From Pontibacter kalidii (GTDB taxonomy: Bacteria > Bacteroidota > Bacteroidia > Cytophagales > Hymenobacteraceae), in the NCBI RefSeq assembly GCF_026278245.1, contig NZ_CP111079.1, positions 3,288,501-3,352,500 on the forward strand: DNA of 64,000 nt. Direction: 5' to 3'. Under the pieces are notes generated by a model. The model saw nothing but the letters and a program-made list of their open reading frames with translations, did not search any database and was not told where the DNA came from. Positions 63,905 to 64,000 of the stretch are shown here, one piece after another. A program made the translations under genes and the position numbers. Each line of letters starts with the position of its first letter. Positions within the stretch are counted from its first letter, which is position 1.

Positions 63905-64000
63905 TTAGCTAACTGGTTCTGCTTTTAGATTTACCCGTACCTGACCTGTCAGGAGCTTCTGCACTAGGCCTTTTTTCTGTTGTTTTAGTGCATTGAGCTT
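63905..64000 (-). CDS. hsdS: Type I restriction specificity subunit HsdS (C-terminus only)
   Basis: Only the last 31 residues are in the window, ending with KKGLVQKLLTGQVRV and KAEPVS. This is the typical C-terminal end of HsdS (LKKQKKGLMQKLLTGxxRV). The stop at 63905-63907 lies 3 nt before hsdR. The recognition domains are outside the window, so the specificity cannot be judged. Confidence 0.85.
   Translation of the reverse strand, partial: KLNALKQQKKGLVQKLLTGQVRVNLKAEPVS

Overview
The window looks like chromosome from a Cytophagales bacterium of the Bacteroidota, most likely Pontibacter or a close Hymenobacteraceae relative. That genus call is an inference. It rests on bacillithiol synthesis (bshA), a type IX secretion sorting tail and SprB-type repeats, two Oar-like TonB receptors, a fused SerB-SerA protein, and promoters with the Bacteroidota -7 box TAnnTTTG placed 22-32 nt before start codons. 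Housekeeping genes are moderately GC-rich with little intergenic space; the secreted-protein locus and the 3' island are visibly more AT-rich.

Layout. 1-9.5 kb: mutL (partial), a secreted GH3/serine-hydrolase fusion, bshA, and a serine-synthesis pair (serB-serA fusion plus a serC-like aminotransferase) whose stop codon lies inside an 8-bp tandem repeat. 10-20.4 kb: an iscA-type Fe-S protein, a ChaN-like secreted protein, a DUF6624-like lipoprotein, a NatAB-type ABC exporter, grpE-dnaJ, and hpt, adk and obg, followed by a membrane pyrophosphatase gene (20.4-22.7 kb). Two ~0.6-kb intergenic mosaics of short palindromic modules (11.2-11.8 and 23.0-23.7 kb) are inverted copies of each other and bracket the chaN-hppA block. 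23.7-30.4 kb: an M42 peptidase, a TPR protein, the ugd-uxs pair making UDP-xylose, and an alpha/beta hydrolase.

30.4-49.5 kb is the most unusual segment: a one-direction (minus) gene set of very large exported proteins. In transcription order it encodes an outer-membrane beta-barrel, a 1722-residue TANFOR/FnIII/metallopeptidase-like protein ending in a toxin-like tail, a 141-residue protein overlapping it by 4 nt (candidate immunity protein), a 1470-residue exported beta-rich protein, a FnIII protein, and a 1570-residue SprB-repeat protein with a T9SS sorting domain. I read it as a polymorphic-toxin locus embedded in a surface apparatus. Near-identical hairpins lie at both ends.

49.7-58.7 kb: a GlcD-type oxidase, an NlpC/P60 lipoprotein and two tandem Oar-like TonB receptors. 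58.8-64 kb: tRNA-Ala(GGC), then a probable defence island with a Panacea (SocA-like) antitoxin, a candidate toxin, a YgjP-like metallopeptidase, hsdR and the end of hsdS.

A second signal runs through the whole window. The octamer AAGTATAA (or TTATACTT) occurs about 57 times by hand count, where about 2 are expected. It lies in genes in several reading frames and also in intergenic hairpins. It is rare or absent in ugd-uxs, the TANFOR gene, the TonB receptors and the 3' island.
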